A DNA stretch of 6,178 nt from JAHJFW01 sp038065635 (GTDB taxonomy: Bacteria; Patescibacteriota; Patescibacteriia; 2-12-FULL-60-25): NCBI GenBank assembly GCA_038065635.1, contig JBBTQP010000006.1, forward strand, positions 1 to 6,178, given 5' to 3'. The number at the start of each line of letters is the position of its first letter. Within the stretch, counting starts at the first letter, position 1. Of the stretch, positions 5,775 to 6,178 are shown one piece after another. Position numbers and translations under genes: made by a program. The notes under the pieces are model-generated. The model saw nothing but the letters and a program-made list of their open reading frames with translations. It searched no databases and was not told the origin of the DNA.

Positions 5775-5804
5775 AATCCAGAGGAAGCATTACGACAACC
5801 ACCC

Positions 5805-5833
5805 TTGACGAAAGCGCCTTTTTGCGGTATCTT
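5805..5833 (+). promoter_or_regulatory. Promoter of the gene at 5939 (TTGACG–17–TATCTT)
   Basis: TTGACG (5805–5810, five of six) and TATCTT (5828–5833, four of six) are 17 bases apart. A start near 5840 gives a leader of about 100 bases before the ATG at 5939. It follows a terminator, so it probably opens a new transcription unit. Confidence 0.65.
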
Positions 5834-5874
5834 CCTTTTTCGGATTATTGCGCTGAACCTTAACTTATTGAATG

Positions 5875-5919
5875 GGCTTGCCTTGGGTCTCGGCACGGTG
5901 TCGGGATGAGGGGCGGGCC
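5875..5919 (+). other. Possible structured 5' leader RNA
   Basis: GGCTTGCC (5875–5882) can pair with GGCGGGCC (5912–5919), eight pairs including two G·U. Inside it, GTCTCGGCA (5887–5895) can pair with TGTCGGGAT (5899–5907), nine pairs including three G·U, around the loop CGG. Together this makes a two-tier hairpin ending eight bases before the ribosome site of the next gene. No known riboswitch class was recognised. GC-rich DNA folds readily, so the structure is tentative. Confidence 0.3.
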
Positions 5920-5938
5920 AAAATATGGGAGAGTGACA

Positions 5939-6178
5939 ATGAGTCGCAAGGAAAAGAAGGACTGGAGTTTGGACACGCTGCTGTCCATCGTCGGGTTCGT
6001 GTTCGAGCTGGTGCGCGTCATCGTGAACGCCTTGCAGAAACGCGGTGGCACGATCGAGCATCTGCGCCGTTTGCTCAAGGAACAGGATCTCGTGGATAAG
6101 GTCTTCGACCTCGTGGTCCCGGCCGGCTCGGAGGTCGAGCGACCGCTCGGCGAGAACGAGTACCGCGTGCCGGTCAGC
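5939..6178 (+). CDS. Hypothetical protein, GC-rich, 3' end outside window
   Basis: Eighty codons are visible with no stop before the window edge. The ATG at 5939 is chosen because GGGAG (5927–5931) lies seven bases before it, the best ribosome site in the window. An in-frame ATG at 5906 falls inside the leader hairpin. The N-terminus is basic (MSRKEKKDW), followed by a hydrophobic, probably helical stretch (residues about 11–32, LDTLLSIVGFVFELVRVIVN…), then a charged helix (GGTIEHLRRLLKEQDLVDKV) and a Pro/Glu-rich part. No signal cleavage site or catalytic motif is evident and I do not recognise the family. Its GC content is about 62%, against about 42–45% in stretches of dnaA and dnaN that I counted. 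It has its own promoter and leader. Confidence 0.75.
   Translation, partial: MSRKEKKDWSLDTLLSIVGFVFELVRVIVNALQKRGGTIEHLRRLLKEQDLVDKVFDLVVPAGSEVERPLGENEYRVPVS

Noticed and set aside
5590..5802. Minus-strand ORF of 70 codons over the terminator and repeat
   Set aside because: It translates the terminator palindrome and the GC-rich repeat, a common source of false short genes, and overlaps the 3D-domain gene.
5872..6099. Plus-strand ORF of 75 codons in a different frame from the gene at 5939
   Set aside because: It has no ribosome site, a composition typical of an off-frame reading of GC-rich coding DNA, and conflicts with the frame that has a strong GGGAG before its ATG.

Overview
The window most likely comes from a Patescibacteria (CPR) chromosome, at the replication origin. 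This assignment is an inference. It rests on the dnaA–dnaN pair, a class A penicillin-binding protein with a two-domain Ig-like tail, a small secreted 3D-domain protein of the type common in that group, and two families of short palindromic intergenic repeats. No rRNA or other phylogenetic marker is present to confirm it.

Layout. Bases 1–473 hold the 3' end of dnaA (end of the AAA+ domain plus the whole DNA-binding domain IV), cut by the left window edge. Bases 474–707 are a non-coding gap that looks like the core of oriC: a weak inverted DnaA box, then two abutting DnaA boxes, a DnaA-trio-like run of trinucleotides, and an AT-rich unwinding stretch ending just before dnaN. Bases 708–1856 are a complete dnaN (beta sliding clamp). 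Bases 1857–2086, between the converging dnaN and PBP genes, contain no gene but four copies of a palindromic repeat, two of them a perfect 40-base tandem duplication.

The large minus-strand gene (2087 to about 4948) is a bifunctional transglycosylase/transpeptidase of the PBP1A type. Its longest reading frame starts at 5077, but a TATAAT at 4973–4978 argues for a start at 4948. The 129-base gap upstream carries back-to-back promoters: one for the PBP and a near-consensus TTGACA promoter for the divergent gene at 5078. That gene has a short leader with an intrinsic terminator 14 bases before its start codon and a 15-codon leader ORF overlapping the start, an arrangement that suggests attenuation or translational coupling. 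The gene encodes a secreted 3D-domain (double-psi beta-barrel) protein, probably a cell-wall enzyme, so the divergent pair would make and remodel peptidoglycan.

Bases 5681–5938 hold a perfect 36-base terminator palindrome, a second type of palindromic repeat, a promoter, and a structured GC-rich leader. They lead to a GC-rich gene (about 62% GC) of unknown function that begins at 5939 and runs off the right edge. Replication initiation (DnaA, oriC, clamp) and wall synthesis are thus neighbours here. Nothing looks like a mobile element with its own transposase, a CRISPR array, or a tRNA/rRNA gene.
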